From assembly GCA_946800325.1 (NCBI GenBank), contig OX326962.1:231001-295000 (forward strand): DNA of 64,000 nt. Direction: 5' to 3'. This document shows, piece by piece, positions 35,130-45,494 of the stretch. This DNA comes from Luzula sylvatica. Its lineage: Eukaryota > Streptophyta > Magnoliopsida > Poales > Juncaceae. The number at the start of each line of letters is the position of its first letter. Within the stretch, counting starts at the first letter, position 1. A program made the translations under genes and the position numbers. The notes beneath the pieces are model-generated. The model saw only the letters and a program-made list of their open reading frames with translations. It was not told where the DNA came from and made no database searches.

Positions 35130-36634
35130 AATCGATTTTCTGGTGAAATACATTACGAGATGTTTTTCCATACTTTCCGCATTCAGTTCTAGCTATTTCC
35201 GCACCTCCTAATCGACCTGAGCAAGAAATACGTATCCCCGTCACCCCTTTAGGCATTATTAATGGAATATCCTTGACTATTTGACTGAAAATGGAACGAA
35301 ATGAGATTTTCTTGTTCCTCGGTTGAAAAGAGATGTCTTGAGCAATCAGAGAAGCACTTTGATAAACAGATTTGATCTTGACCGACTCAATTAAGGTCAA
35401 CGTGTTTGTTCTATTAGACAAAAAAGAGCGCATTTTTTTCACTTCGTGAAAATAAGAGTTGTACCCGTACGGGATTCTCCTCTTTCTCAGTATGATCTCT
35501 ATCATCATCTCGATTCCCTTTATCAAGACTTCGCACCTACCTAGGTCTATGAATTGATCTATCAATTCCATTACCTTATTCTGACCCATGAGGTTCCAAC
35601 ATTTGATCCTTAATTGACCTAGGAGTTGTTCCCGGGCATACTCCACAAATAGGTTATTATACACCCCAAGCCCATCCCTTGGAAAGAAAAAGGTAGCACC
35701 GAAGAAAGGAAAGAGCGAGATGGTGGTTTTTGTTGTTCCCGCGAAGCGAAGATCATTCGCCAAGCGAATGAAGTGGATCAACCTCTTTTTGGCTTGGGCC
35801 AAACACTTTGTCTCGCTGCTTGAGCTTTCTACAAAAAAAGCGATGCGAGAGCGTATTCTCTTATCCTTGCTTTCTTCCTTCGCTCCCCCCATCGTATATG
35901 GTTCAGCTACACCAGGTGCCACGAAATGATGGAGAACGTGGACGGGGTCAAAATGCATTTTGGTCTTTGTATTCAATAAGTATTGCATGACCAAATAATT
36001 CAAGGAGGGGCGCACAGCGGGGAGCTTACTTTTGAGTAGATGACTCGTCGGGCCTTCAGAGCGGGACTTCTTTGGTAACAAGAACTTGAATAACAAAGTG
36101 TTTCTGGAGGAGTCGTCATTTTCTATCAGGAAGGCTATGTCATTGACAACCCCGGCGTATTTCGGATGCTTGAAGGCCTCGCTGACCCGAAGTGATTGAG
36201 ACAAATTCTTCGTTCTCGATGGTGATCGGTCATGGTATCCATAGCCTTGCATCTTTTTCGGCCAAATCCTTCTTTCGTTTTGCTTCTCCCGGTCTGAGAG
36301 CCTGATCGACTCGACTCTTTTCCCTGCACCACCCCGGCCTCTCACTTCCTTTCGTTCTTCCTCTGTGCCCTTGCTTGAATGAAGACACCCGATCGGCCCG
36401 ACTTTCCCAAAAGCCCACCACCGGCCCTTCGCCTTTCCGAGTCTTGATTTGTCGCGTCGTTTTAGTCGTAGTGGTCGACGGGGAAGAAAGAAATGAATCA
36501 ATGTCCTTTTGGGAAAATGTAGAATAATACACCTACCGAGACGAAAGCCAAAGGTGAGTATCGTAGGTGGGCGTATCGAACCAAAATAAGATCTCAGATT
36601 GACATCTTGATACACTGATTTACCATAATAATAA
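35023..36634 (-). CDS. rps3: Mitochondrial ribosomal protein S3, exon 2
   Basis: Main exon of small-subunit protein S3. The open frame extends to 36687, but the exon proper should begin at 36634, where (T)TATTATTATGGT gives [18 protein letters not shown], the standard start of plant rps3 exon 2. With exon 1 it makes 561 residues, the usual length. The S3 N-terminal block (about residues 25-100) and the S3 C-terminal domain ([19 protein letters not shown]) are present, separated by the long, poorly conserved plant insertion. The product ends ISETYQI. Inside the insertion, at 36007-36022, the codons for LPAVRP coincide with a copy of the 16-bp dispersed element. Some residues look unedited (Arg or Pro where edited plants have Trp or Ser), implying that C-to-U editing is still needed. 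It overlaps rpl16. Confidence 0.96.
36007..36022 (+). repeat. 16-bp element copy inside rps3 exon 2 (A variant)
   Basis: GGGGCGCACAGCGGGG on plus. In the rps3 sense it is CCC GCT GTG CGC CCC after CT, coding LPAVRP. It keeps the frame and, from memory of the family, this peptide is normal for plant rps3. Confidence 0.95.
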
Positions 36635-36719
36635 ATAGAGTCAATGGTGGCAGAGGGAAGAGCCGCTTCTTTTTTGCGAGCTTCCATTCACCAGCGCGGA
36701 CTACATACAAGTGCTCTCC

Positions 36720-36753
36720 GAACCGTGCTGGATAGTTACCCATCACACGGCTC
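36720..36753 (-). other. Group II intron domain V hairpin
   Basis: On the minus strand GAGCCGTGTGATGGG pairs, across a short loop, with CTATCCAGCACGGTTC. This is the 34-nt catalytic domain V of the rps3 intron, 85 nt before the 3' splice site. Confidence 0.88.
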
Positions 36754-37344
36754 TCAAACCCAACCTGTGATGGATCCCGGGGGACAAAGTCCAAGCGCTT
36801 GATCCTTTACTCAAAAGGAAGCTCCCCTCAGATCAAGCAGCGACGCTGCTCGTGATAGGCTGAGCTTCAGCCGAGTTTGGTTCGGATAAGTGAAGTGAGA
36901 AGTCGACGTCCCTTCGGTCGGTTCGCTCCGGTGGACCCGAACCCTAACGTTCAGAGTTTTGATGCTTTGAAAAAGGAGCACCGCCAAGTCCACTAGGGAC
37001 GCCCTGAATGAATCAGAGATGGGCAGTTGAAGTGGGAAAAAAAGAAGAGAATCAGTTAGATGTTTCAAAAAGACCTTAGGTTGTCAGAACTCAGGGACAA
37101 TGCCCCCGGGGGGGACCCACCAGCGAAGCCACTGGTACTGAATCGGTCGGTTTGCTTTCGTGCAAGGCCCCTGAAAAGAGGCGGTTGTCATTTGAAAGTC
37201 AAGGCCCACCCCAGAGGTACGCCCTTGCTCTATTGGAAAAACGCTTCGAAAGAACGCCAAGGCCCCGACTGGCCCCTTCTAGGCCACCTAGCTCGTTCTT
37301 CAAAGAGATCTGAATAGAGTCTCGCTCCGGGGCGGGGGAAGCAT

Positions 37345-37360
37345 GGGGCGCGCAGCGGGG
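37345..37360 (+). repeat. 16-bp dispersed element inside the rps3 intron
   Basis: Exact copy, preceded by T (one of two plus-oriented copies with T) and followed by A. It lies away from domain V. Confidence 0.95.
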
Positions 37361-38391
37361 ATCTCTTTTGATCCATGCTGCAAGCAGCAAGCTCCGGCTA
37401 AAAAGGCAACTCACCTTGGGGTGGGGCGCGCCAAAGCAACCGGGGGCCCTCCGGGATCAGTACTCCAGTACGCACTTATTTCCACTGACCATAAGTGGCT
37501 GGCTGCCTTTTGTAGCGCGCGTACTCTTCTACGAATCAATCACTCTCTTTACTGAGCTATACTCCTTATATATCCCGTTTTGATTCTCATCTATGCTTTT
37601 CATGAGAGCTTCTTCCACTAGGGTGCCGGGTTCGGGTCCACTGACGAGAGGGTTTTGGGTCTGAATCAAGATAGGGTAAGGGGCGCATCGGAAGGGTAGC
37701 TGCCACCGTCTCATCCGAGAGTCCAATCTCTTTGTACTGTGCTTTTTTTGAATCAAAAACCAAAAGAAGGGGTTGGTTGATTTAGGCTCCTTCCCCTCCA
37801 CTGCATAGCTGTGCTATCAGGTACTACGAGCCCTCTGTCCCACGTATCTAACCAGCTCACGCGGTTCACCGGTTCCACCGACAAACTCTCATTTGTGGAA
37901 GCGGAGCATAGTGCTAGGGCGCCGAGCGAGAAAGGTCTCTTATTTCGGTTTATTCACTGATCTGAAATTCCACTGAAATTGATGGATTTATGGGGAACGA
38001 CAGAAAGCTAGGCGCGGAATCAGTCTATCCACGCACTTCTCAGATCAGATCAGTGACGGCATCTCCAGCAGAGCTGGGCTTAGGGCCCCGGAATGCGCTA
38101 GTGATCGGCACATAAGGGGAGTATTTGCCCGGCTTTCTCGGCCTGGTATCCTGCACCTCGCGTTCATGATATCTACATTCAACTGTGCCCCGGAGACACG
38201 GTCGAAGCACGCCCCGTGTGCGTCTTTCTTTCACGACATGCTCTGGTCCCGGGTTTCTTCCTTTGGTCTTCTAGCGTTAGAAGAAGTCGTGTCCGTCCCG
38301 GACATCTGCAACGCCCTCCCACTTGTTGATGGAACAAACAAAGATAAGGAAAAGACGGGCCGGACCCATTCGGTGACTTTCGCGGTCGCCC

Positions 38392-38465
38392 TCACTGAAC
38401 CGACTTGGATCTGAACTACGATTCAGATCAAGTCTGACCGAAATTGGATTTCCTTTTCGTGCCAT
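38392..38465 (-). CDS. rps3: Mitochondrial ribosomal protein S3, exon 1
   Basis: Starts at the ATG on 38465 and encodes MARKGNPISVRLDLNRSSD then PSRFS plus GA, the conserved first exon of 74 nt. Joining to the T at exon 2 restores the Asp codon before YYYGK. Genomic PSR is where edited plants have SSW, so C-to-U editing is likely in this exon. Confidence 0.95.
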
Positions 38466-38545
38466 ATGTATATGTCGCTTTTTCTTTACTTTTTCCCCGG
38501 CGCTGCCCTTTCCTCTATTTGTTCGATAAGGTCTTCGTTCTATTC
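38466..38545 (-). pseudogene. rps19: Remnant of the rps19 3' end
   Basis: In most plants rps19 ends a few nucleotides before rps3. Here the minus strand upstream of the rps3 ATG contains ACGAAGACCTTATCGAAC (38521-38538), then AAATAGAGGA and a GGGGAAAAAGTAA stretch. This resembles the rps19 tail (coding RPSRTN...GRKRGKK) but is out of register, contains a stop and lacks the rest of the gene upstream. rps19 has apparently been lost, with only its last 25 or so codons left by position next to rps3. Confidence 0.6.
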
Positions 38546-39018
38546 ACATGAACAACCCATTTCCTTTGATTGTCGACGCGAAGAAGCAGCCCGCTCTGAG
38601 ATCAGAACTCCGCGGAATATATATCAAAACGCATGCAAGTTCTTCTATATTGAGAGAGTATGTGTTAGTACGAAATTGTGCAACTTTTCGGCCTATCACT
38701 CGATTCAGTCTGTTGATTAGACCATTTGTGGTTAGGAACCGTACATGCTTTTATGCCGATCGAGTCTTTTGTTTTGACGAAATAGTTTACCGGCCACACG
38801 CAATTGACTCACTTCTCTTTTATGCTCCCACCCTTTTTTAGACTCAGACTCTGCCTCTGGGGAAGTGCTCACATCAACTAGAATTGGGTCTTCTGGCTTA
38901 GAGCGTTTGCGAACCTGACAGGAAACCTCCAAAGTAGTGAAGTGAGCCAGGACAATAAGACAATAGGTCTCATGGGCCAAGCCAGCTATCAGGCAGTGAG
39001 TGGCAATCCATCCAGAAA

Positions 39019-39027
39019 AAGCGCCAG
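39019..39027 (+). repeat. AAGCGCCAG motif copy
   Basis: Reads AAAAAGCGCCAGGTC in context. Confidence 0.65.
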
Positions 39028-40498
39028 GTCTAAGCTGGAAGCTTTGGAACACAAAGGCAAGGTGAACAAACATTGGTTTGTACTTATTTGGACTATGGCT
39101 GAACTATGAAGTAGTGGTAATATTCTATGAGGAGGGACTGAGATGGGGATGAGAAGGGAGAGTCTTTCTTTTGTACTTTATTGGGTGTACTTTGTACTTT
39201 ATTGGCTGTATTTTGATATTTGGACTTTGAAGGAGTGTGGCTGTGTATTTGGACTTTTTGATTGGTAATACTCGGCCTGGTTTGTGACGGAGAACCAATC
39301 CTGTATGTCACGGGGTGAGTATGTTCAATTTCTATCGTAGATATTCTTTGATGACTCTTTGAGAATTTGGATTATCTCTTTGCCGGCAAGCTGAATAATG
39401 GAAGACCACATAATAGAGGGCAAAAGTCAGGCAGGACGGGCTTGATCCACTTGTGATGAATGACCAAAATCTTCCATTGCCGAGGGGGATGCGAACATTG
39501 GGCAGATGGGACTTGGCTTGACGTCGAGATGTATGGCATATCTCACTCAGGTCTAATAAGAGGTGTCTCCTCATACTATATAGAATTGACTTGATCACTC
39601 TTTTGGACTCTGTAATCTGCTTTCCACTGACAATCAAAAAGGATTCTGACGTGAAAGCAATAACTAGTCCTCTTTCCACCCTACTTCACTCCAAATAATA
39701 TCATGAGACTCAATTCCTCATTACTAAGTACAACTTACTGAATGAATGAAGAACGTACGGATAGAACTCCAATAACAAAAGCGGGCCAATCCCGATAGTT
39801 CATACTGCAATCAAAAAGGTGCACTCAAATCAACAGGACAAGACCACTAACATATTCAGACCAAGGGAACAAATTCCAAATCATATGGTGTCAACGATCA
39901 AGACCTAAGATCTCAGAATAACCAAACTTGTCTGATTATAATATACATCTAAGGATCAATCGAAAAAGCGCCGCATCAGTAGAACGAGACGTTGATGATC
40001 TGGCCATTGCTTGTGTACAACTTCCATAAAGAATCACGTCGGATCGGAAGAATGTAAGTAGAGGCGGGCATCAGATGGCTCCTCCCAAATCAGGTGCGGG
40101 TAGCTTACTAATGTTTGGAAGAGGAAAGAGAATCGAAGAAAGTGTGAAAAGGAATGTGGCATTTCACTGATTGGCCTGGACACTCTATTGAGCTTTCCCA
40201 TCTAACAAGGCAAGTCTATCCAATTGGGTAAGAAGATGCTGACTTTCTCGTGGAAAGTGGGCGTGTGGAGTCTATGATGGAAGGGTTGCTTTATCAAACA
40301 AGCACTCTACCTTCCGATGCCAATTCCTTCTGATGATCTCACCAGGTATCACCGGTGGCTGAGTAATCTCTTCTGTCTACTTTGACTTAGGATGGAATCC
40401 CCTTCCGCCTTCAGTCCATGACTGTATTGGCTTACCCTTAGAGGAGAGGAGTGATCTTACGGGTGTGCCGTTCTACGCTTGCATCGGTGTCAGGCTCA

Positions 40499-40514
40499 GG
40501 GGCGCGCAGCGGGG
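40499..40514 (+). repeat. 16-bp dispersed element, exact copy
   Basis: Exact copy with A on both flanks. Confidence 0.95.
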
Positions 40515-41465
40515 ACCCAGACAAAGAACTAGCAAAGCCTTGTGTCATAGAGAAAGCCAGCTTCCTTCGATAGGTTGATTCCATTATTCCAGTTAGTCGC
40601 TTCCTTCGTTCTAAAGTGCCCGAGTTCGCTCGCTACTGCCCGGGTAGGTAGACTACTAATCCCAGCACCGACCCCATGAAACCCCGGTCTAAGGATAACA
40701 CACGAAGAAAAGGGGTACTAGAAACTATACATGAATCAACCTTACTGCTTCCCTACGGATATTGCCCTAGAAAAAAAGGTGAAAGCAGCAGTACTTGAAA
40801 GCTATATGAGAACGAACTCCTCTATCGGTGTTGATATGAATGAGACTACCTTTTCGTCGGCGGGGTCAAGACAAAAATAGAAAAACGATTGATTCACCGG
40901 GAAGTAGGGAGAAAAGTGATGTAGTTCCGGTCATTTATAGCAAAGATGAGCAAGCCGGGCCAATTCCGCCCTTCAATCAGACGCTCTTGCTTTTTGGGAA
41001 TTACCGCCGCACGTAACCGGCGCTGCTGGTCTTATAGAAGTTTCCGGTCTTACTCTTGCCGTTCTTGAGGAAGAGAAAGAAGACGAATGAATAAGAAAAG
41101 GCCTTGCCCTCAGAATGGTAATTGGTTGCCAGTCTCGCTCATTGGCACTAACCATTGATCTTCGGCAAATCCCCAATCAACTCGACTTTGTTTGGTGTCT
41201 GGCCAAAGCTACGAAGCAAGCACATCAACACCTGACTTGCACCCTTCTTCCCAGAGAAGTAATGGAATTGATCTCTCGAAATAGCTGAGGAGATTTGCAA
41301 ACTCCATAGGTTGAAACAGAGCATAGAGGAACTCGACATTCCTGTAAATCCTCTTCTTATTACGGAAGGCGCGTTCTATAGGCGAATCTTCGGTGACCGG
41401 GGGCAATATAGGGTCACTTCAGTAGCAAGTGCTCGGGAAGATGAAAGGGAGGAGAAGGACAGTGA

Positions 41466-41481
41466 GGGGCGCACAGCGGGG
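41466..41481 (+). repeat. 16-bp dispersed element, A variant
   Basis: GGGGCGCACAGCGGGG with A on both flanks. It is the last copy before an 8.7-kb stretch without any. Confidence 0.95.
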
Positions 41482-41559
41482 ATATGGAGCAGGCCATGAA
41501 ATAGGTCTCAGAGGAATTGATCAAGCCCTATATAAGAGATATAATCAATAGGGCCTTTT

Positions 41560-42275
41560 ACAGAGACCAAGGCCAGAACCTCCACCAGCTGACGTGTCTA
41601 CTCGAATGACTCTTTCATACAGTATGCAGAGTGCTTGCTTCAGCTCCAGCTACTCAAGCCAACCAATAGACCTGTTCATACAACAATATTCTAACTCGTC
41701 TTCCTGCTTCCTGGCGAAAGGGCACTTCAAGGGGTTTTGCTTCAAACTATGCTCTGCCTCATAAGCTCGAAAGCCCTTCTCAGGTCGTACACATAGCCGG
41801 CCGAGACTTTGGACTTCACAACGATGTCGTCTATGTAGATTATATCTCCATGAATTGGCCGATCATGTCATGGAAGATTTCATTCATAGTTCTTTGCCCC
41901 AGCATTCTTCAATCCGAAGGTCATCACCAAGCATTCCACCAAGACCCCGACAGGCCACCCTATTGGAATGCCGTCTTGTGGATGTAATCTGAAGCTATGA
42001 TTCTTTCCTTCATAGCAGAATAGCCGTTCCGTTCATGAACGAGTAGAACTCATGCTTGTAGGCACCATCTATCAGCATATCATCGACTGGCATGACATAG
42101 GCCTCCTTCGGACTTGCTATTGACGAAGGTAGACGTATACTCTTAGCAGCTTGCCATTCTTCTGAATCACCACGAGTCAAGCCTGCCATTTCTTCAAAAC
42201 TACAGGCGAAGCAATCTTTCAATTCTTCCTTCTTTCCTTGTCTTATTTGGTGATGTTGGTGAAGCAGGTAATTGG
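41560..42275 (-). mobile_element. Ty3/gypsy pol linker and reverse transcriptase fragment
   Basis: Reading minus from about 42275: KEELKDCFACSFEEMAGLTR matches the conserved linker before gypsy reverse transcriptase (KDxFAWxYxEMPGL). It is followed, after an apparent internal deletion, by KEAYVMPVDDMLIDGAYKHE and YSFMNG (the RT block with MPxxDxLxDxxxxHxxxSFMDG). Further down, with stops and shifts, come a peptide resembling MNEIFHDMIGQFMEI and sequence like the IDDIVVKS catalytic block. The fragment is heavily decayed and partly deleted. Confidence 0.85.
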
Positions 42276-42814
42276 CGAAGCTGGTAGTTCGGGGGGCGTA
42301 GCATAAGGAAATCCAACCTCTGAGTCTTAGGATCCGGGCAAAGGCTACTGTCTGAAAGGTGGTCTGACTACGACAAGTTCCGTGAGGACCAAACGGGAAT
42401 CGCTTTCTTCGTTCAGAAGAACTGCCCGGTTCACCTATCAAAGAGAGAGCTGCTCCTGGGAGTATGACATGGCTGACTTCAGCCTCGTAGCGCCTGTCGG
42501 ACATCGGCTCGAGGCATTTTCTCTACCCCTTCTGACCCTCTTTTGAATCTGCGATCAATGTGCTCCTTGATTTGGGCAGGGCACTGCCTGTGAGCCTGCA
42601 GGTAGCTATAAAGGGCATGGAATCTGGGCCTACTCTTATGTTATGTTTTCACACTACTTGAATGGGCAACAAAGCCCTTGTTCGTTTATCATGGCAAGAA
42701 AGCTCGAAGGTGAAAAAGTAGGAACATCTTAATCTACCAGCTAGAAAAACAGAAGAAATGGAATTCTAATTGCAACAAGCACAACATTGAATCAAACCTC
42801 ACGAAACTCTGTGA

Positions 42815-43270
42815 CTTTGATTGAACACAAGCTTCCAATTAAGCAAGGGCGGAGCGTCAAGTAGCCACCAAGAAGAAGAGGTGAAGCACCGGATATTTGG
42901 ATGGAAGAAGGTCAAGGAAGAGATCGAAGGACTCAACCAGGCTGAGTTCATTCGAACTGCCAGGAGGTTCTCTAATATTTGGTCTGTTCTCAACAAGAAT
43001 GGAAAATGTAGAGTCTTTATAGACTGGAAATATCTGAATGAATGTAGCAAGACCAAAGGATGAATATCCAATAATGCCTATTGCTGATTGTTTTTTGGTG
43101 CAGCATCAAGGCATGAAAGATTCTCCTTTATGGATGGCCAGGATATCCAAAATCTTCCTTGCTGAAGAAACAAACTGCATTCTCAGTTTTTGAAAGAGGT
43201 AGTCTAGCCTGGCGTTTTGGACTTACAAATGCTGGATTTCACTCTTTCGAGATCGAATCATAGTTGTTTC
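42815..43270 (+). mobile_element. Ty3/gypsy reverse transcriptase fragment, opposite orientation
   Basis: The plus frame 42821-43063 carries KVKEEIEGLNQAEFIRTARR, WSVLNKNGKCRVFIDWKYLN (usual VxxVxKKNGKxRxCxDFRxLN), then with shifts PIADC, HERFSFMDGQD and a decayed block resembling FGLTNAGFHSF. These are successive blocks of plant gypsy RT. It lies about 540 bp from, and inverted relative to, the previous RT fragment. No intact frame remains. Confidence 0.85.
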
Positions 43271-43279
43271 GAGTTTCGT

Positions 43280-44272
43280 AGCCAACCAAGTGAAAGACGT
43301 GCCAACTTTTCCTATATATCACAGATTCAAGTCATTACATATGAACCTTTAATACACCTACCCTTACCTCCACAAATACATCCATAGCCTAAACACAAAC
43401 AACTAACACAGCTACACTTGGAGGCTTACATAACTAGCATATTGTGTGTAGCAGACAACAGCTACTGGTACGGGCTGGAGGCAATTAACAAACTCACATA
43501 CAGACATCAAACATTTACAGACAGAACTTGACTTACAAGAAAATAATACAGACGACAGTAGTTTCCGAACTAAAGGAAGACAAAGACATGAAAGCAAGAA
43601 GAATAAGAAGAAGGAGTCCGCTTTGAAGTGGATAGCAGCAGTGGAAATTCACACGTTGTTTTGAGTGGATCGGATCATAAGCTAGTTCAGTTTTACCAAG
43701 TCGGCACACTTCTTAGCTCAAGTTTTTGGTCTTGATAAGGAAATTCCAATCCTTGTGTCAAATCACGCTTGTCAATTCTTCCTTGTGTCAAAAGCATCAA
43801 ACAACTAACGAACTCGTCAACTCCTGATTCAATCACAGGTCTCAGGAAAGGCTATAAGTAGGCTCTTTTTGTCTCTTGCGAGAAGAAGAAGAGCTGCTGG
43901 CCTTTTGACGGCTGGGCTTCGCTATTGCTCCTATGTGTACGTCGGCCTGAAAAAGGAGTCTTCCATACCATCATGCCGATGTTATAGTGCGTCAAGCTTC
44001 GCCAGAAGCAAGATGAGGAAGCTTCATTAATAGACAAGGCTCGTTCGGTGCTTGACTGACGAACTCGTGTAGTCAGGCCTCGCCCTACCTACTGAAAGAC
44101 TTCAATAAGGGCTGAGAAACTCCCCTCGTCAACGAGCGTTAGAGCGAGCGAAGCCTTCCTGGAGCTTCTCCCGACAAGGGATGCGCGCAGACGCTCAAAG
44201 CCGTTGCGCGTTAGCGGCGCATACGTTCTCTCGCTCCCTACAATGGGATTTCCGCTTAAGCTTCCCCCTGGT
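43280..44272. other. Intergenic tract downstream of cox2
   Basis: No gene. GC-rich palindromic sequence occurs at about 44180-44225 (GCGCGCAG, GCGCGTTAGCGGCGC) just beyond the cox2 stop and could form a 3' stem-loop, but I cannot fold it here. Confidence 0.45.
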
Positions 44273-45055
44273 TTAGTTGCTTTGTAGGATTAATTGATTG
44301 GAGACCCAAGAACCATAATCCTTGAAAGAAACAGCTTCTACAACGATAGGCATAAAGGCATGATTAGTTCCACAAATCTCACTGCACTGACCATAGTAAA
44401 CTCCTTCTCGTTGTACCAAAATAGAGGTCTGATTTAAACGACCAGGTACAGCATCACATTTGACACCGAAGGAAGGTAAAGCCCAACTATGAAGTACATC
44501 AGCAGATGTAATAATCATACGTAGATGAGTTTTGGCTGGTACAACCACTCTATTGTCAACTTCTAATAAACGTAATTGACCCAATTCTAAATCATCTTCT
44601 GGAATCATATAACTGTCAAAAGTTAGTGACTGTTCATCGGAACTGTTATAGTCCGAATACTCATAAGTCCAATACCATTGATGTCCAATAGCTTTGATAG
44701 TAACGGCTGGATCTACTACTACCTCGTCCATTGAGTATAACAGAGCAAAGGATGGTATAGCAATGAACATCAGGATAATACTTGGAAGGATGGTCCAAAT
44801 TACCTCTATAGTAGTTCCATGAACAATCCTTTGCGGGATTGGATTCTTTTTTTCGCTGAAATGCCATAAAGCTCGAACCATCATCCATAATACGAAAACC
44901 AAAATCAGAATAAGGAAGAAAAATATATCGTGATGTAAGTCAATTATTCCTTGCATAATAGGTGTCGCTGCGTCTTGAAACCCTAATTGCCATGGTTCCG
45001 CTGCATCACAAAAAGCGATTGTGAGGAATCGCCATGCGTTTTCATTCCAAATCAT
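44273..45055 (-). CDS. cox2: Cytochrome c oxidase subunit 2, intronless
   Basis: Subunit 2 of complex IV, which accepts electrons from cytochrome c through its CuA centre in the inner mitochondrial membrane. It has 260 residues and two membrane helices (about 41-62 and 85-107). The aromatic HQWYWTYEY block is at 125-133. The CuA ligands H189, C224, E226, C228, H232 and M235 are all present (LHSW and [15 protein letters not shown]). The gene is one uninterrupted frame, whereas most angiosperms have one or two group II introns here. Codons at classical editing sites already specify the edited amino acid (for example [22 protein letters not shown]). The C-terminus ends LILQSN rather than the usual LIPQTGEA, and the first ten residues also differ from what I recall of other plants. 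Intact and probably functional. It lies 440 bp downstream of the RNA polymerase on the same strand. Confidence 0.97.
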   Translation of the reverse strand: MIWNENAWRFLTIAFCDAAEPWQLGFQDAATPIMQGIIDLHHDIFFFLILILVFVLWMMVRALWHFSEKKNPIPQRIVHGTTIEVIWTILPSIILMFIAIPSFALLYSMDEVVVDPAVTIKAIGHQWYWTYEYSDYNSSDEQSLTFDSYMIPEDDLELGQLRLLEVDNRVVVPAKTHLRMIITSADVLHSWALPSFGVKCDAVPGRLNQTSILVQREGVYYGQCSEICGTNHAFMPIVVEAVSFKDYGSWVSNQLILQSN

Positions 45056-45494
45056 TGGATTTCCTATTCATTTGATGCTCCGCTCCCTCAAAAAAAGATC
45101 AAGGAGACTGATTGGAGACTTGGCCTTGTTTTTTGCCAACGAAATCAAAGAAACAAAGAGAATGAAGTGAGAGAAAGAGGACAGGGAAAAGATCAATATA
45201 ACGAAGTCAACACGGAAAGAGGAAGATGAGATTGAGAACGAAGAATCCCTTTCTTCACTATTATACGATATAATCAAATCATAAAGAGAAAGCACTTGTG
45301 TTTCGAGAATCTGACATCAGCACAACGTATGTATTCTATCATATAGTCCTTTCCATCTGTTGTGGGCTGGTCATTCATTTTCCATCCTTTCTTTGAACCT
45401 TGTGAATGCTCTGTATGTCTGCTGAAGAACTGAGTGCCATTAGGTGAGTGAACTGTCTGAATGTGAACTGAGTGCCATGTGATTGATATCAGTC
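45056..45494. other. Spacer between the RNA polymerase gene and cox2
   Basis: About 440 bp. A 75-codon minus frame (45295-45068) encodes a Ser/Phe/Leu-rich hydrophobic peptide just upstream of cox2; nothing links it to a known gene. The cox2 promoter is expected here, but I could not identify a convincing CRTA-type motif. Confidence 0.4.

Larger units (their letters stand above)
36635..38391 (-). other. Group II intron of rps3 (rps3i74)
   Basis: An intron of about 1757 nt separates exon 1 (first 74 nt of the gene) from exon 2. This is the position and approximate size of the well-known group II intron of plant mitochondrial rps3. The 5' end reads GGGCGACCGCG and the 3' end reads TTGACTCTAT, ending in AT as expected for an A-Y terminus. 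A clear domain V hairpin lies near the 3' end. No maturase frame occurs inside, so splicing must rely on trans-acting factors. One exact 16-bp element lies within the intron at 37345. Boundaries are inferred from the protein join and could be off by a nucleotide or two. Confidence 0.88.
38560..41465. other. Intergenic tract
   Basis: No gene recognised. Minus frames 38732-39073 (113 codons) and 39332-39679 (115 codons) carry no known motif. The tract holds one 16-bp element (40499) and one AAGCGCCAG motif (39019). Confidence 0.5.

Noticed and set aside
38548..38841. 97-codon plus frame near rps3
   Set aside because: No known motif, and it overlaps the likely rps19 remnant on the other strand; probably chance.
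44987..45229. 80-codon plus frame opposite the cox2 start
   Set aside because: Partly antisense of cox2; no recognisable product.
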